Assembly (NCBI GenBank): GCA_902729315.2
Contig: LR746268.1
Coordinates: 3,713,501-3,777,500, forward strand
Length of the DNA: 64,000 bases
Direction of reading: 5' to 3'
Source: Spirodela intermedia
Taxonomy: Eukaryota; Streptophyta; Magnoliopsida; Alismatales; Araceae
Shown: positions 63,467-64,000 of the stretch, in pieces
Numbering within the stretch: position 1 is the stretch's first letter
How the letters are laid out: the number at the start of each line of letters is the position of its first letter
The notes under the pieces: generated by a model
Told to the model about the DNA's origin: nothing
Database searches by the model: none
What the model saw: the letters and a program-made list of their open reading frames with translations, nothing else
Translations under genes and position numbers: made by a program

Positions 63467-63479
63467 AACAATGGTATCA
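63467..63479 (-). promoter_or_regulatory. Primer binding site of the minus-strand element, decayed
   Basis: On the minus strand it reads TGATACCATTGTT, just inside the 5' LTR. Compared with TGGCGCCGTTGCC there are six differences, all C to T or G to A. Confidence 0.65.
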
Positions 63480-63484
63480 AAATT

Positions 63485-64000
63485 TGATGTGATTCAGTCA
63501 TTGTATAGTAAATCCATAAATTTAAAATTTATAAAACTAGAAAATACTAATTTTTAAATATTTATAAGTATTTCTAATGAAATATATCAATTATATTTAA
63601 GAAAAGTTTTAAAATAGTAAAAATTTTCTAAGTTGATCACAAGAATGTAATATAATATTGGATAATTTTTCAAAATCTTTCTCAAAGAATATATAAATTT
63701 TAGATTAATAAATTAAAATAAAATATATTTAAAATTCACAAAAAAAGAAAATAAGGGTGCAGATGTTAGGATGACATCAGCATATGATGAACACGAATCA
63801 GACAATAATAAAGTTTCACCTAATAATTTTTACATAAGTGATTATAGATGATTTAATTAATCAAATTTAGATATATAAAAGCTAAAATAATTATAATTAA
63901 ATAAAGAGTAATTTAAAAAACTTTAAATTACACAAATTAAGTTGAAAGTAAGAAAATAAAGTTCCGATGTTGCGATGCCAATACGTTAATAATGTACCAG
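63485..64000 (-). repeat. 5' LTR of the minus-strand Athila-like element, cut by the window edge
   Basis: Starts on the plus strand as tgatgtgattcagtcattg and follows 56230 onward base by base with scattered changes. About 516 bases are in view, out of about 1.73 kb expected. Confidence 0.85.

Larger units (their letters stand above)
56230..64000 (-). mobile_element. Athila-like Ty3/gypsy element, decayed, integrase not visible; 5' LTR runs off window
   Basis: On the minus strand, from right to left: 5' LTR (63485 past 64000), primer site, gag remnant, protease remnant, RT, RNase H, a 1.4-kb region without a recognisable integrase, then the 3' LTR (56230-57964). It is the same family as the plus-strand copy at 27.9-32.6 kb: LTRs, gag block and protease-RT spacer all match. 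All frames hold many stops, so it cannot be autonomous. It sits inside the copia leader that ends at 56229. Confidence 0.88.

Noticed and set aside
1-64000. tRNA, rRNA and CRISPR-like features
   Set aside because: I looked for tRNA T-loop words and regular spaced repeats. The few gattcaaatcc-like matches lie in LTR sequence without a cloverleaf, and no array with uniform spacers is present.

Overview
The window is nuclear DNA of a flowering plant. It has spliced genes with GT-AG introns, plant-only peptide families (CLE, GASA), LTR retrotransposon remains and many (GA/CT)n microsatellites. Several genes (CUL3, SBH, GASA, CLE) have GC-rich coding exons beside very AT-rich spacers. That contrast suggests a monocot, possibly commelinid; this is an inference, not a call. 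Exon structures were worked out by hand from frame continuity, GT/AG sites and remembered family proteins.

Layout. 1-23 kb is gene-rich: a cullin-3 gene lacking its first exon in the window (+), a broken partial copy of GatA exon 1 (+), about 5 kb of AT-rich transposon-like DNA, an intact ten-exon GatA gene (+), a ten-exon NRP/SET-type histone chaperone (-), a ten-exon ORC6 gene (-) with a consensus E2F site upstream, and a divergent, apparently truncated PHYTOCHROME KINASE SUBSTRATE-like gene (+). 23-35.7 kb is AT-rich and holds a truncated Athila-like Ty3/gypsy element (+) and a Ty1/copia RNase H remnant (-). 35.7-53.2 kb is a second gene block: two sphinganine C4-hydroxylase (SBH) copies in opposite orientation, one broken and one intact, then a CLE45-like peptide gene and a GASA peptide gene facing each other. 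53-64 kb holds a Ty1/copia LTR and leader (+), interrupted by a second Athila-like element (-) whose 5' LTR runs off the right edge.

Functions. The genes are housekeeping and developmental, not one pathway: ubiquitin ligation (CUL3), organellar Gln-tRNA formation (GatA), chromatin (NRP), replication licensing (ORC6), phototropin/phytochrome signalling (PKS-like), sphingolipid hydroxylation (SBH), phloem peptide signalling (CLE45-like) and a cysteine-rich secreted peptide (GASA). I see no new multi-gene system. The most informative points are gene birth-and-decay pairs (GatA, SBH), an in-frame retainable intron in ORC6, the E2F site, the PKS truncation at a CT tract, and retroelement primer sites that differ from the expected sequence only by C-to-T/G-to-A changes.
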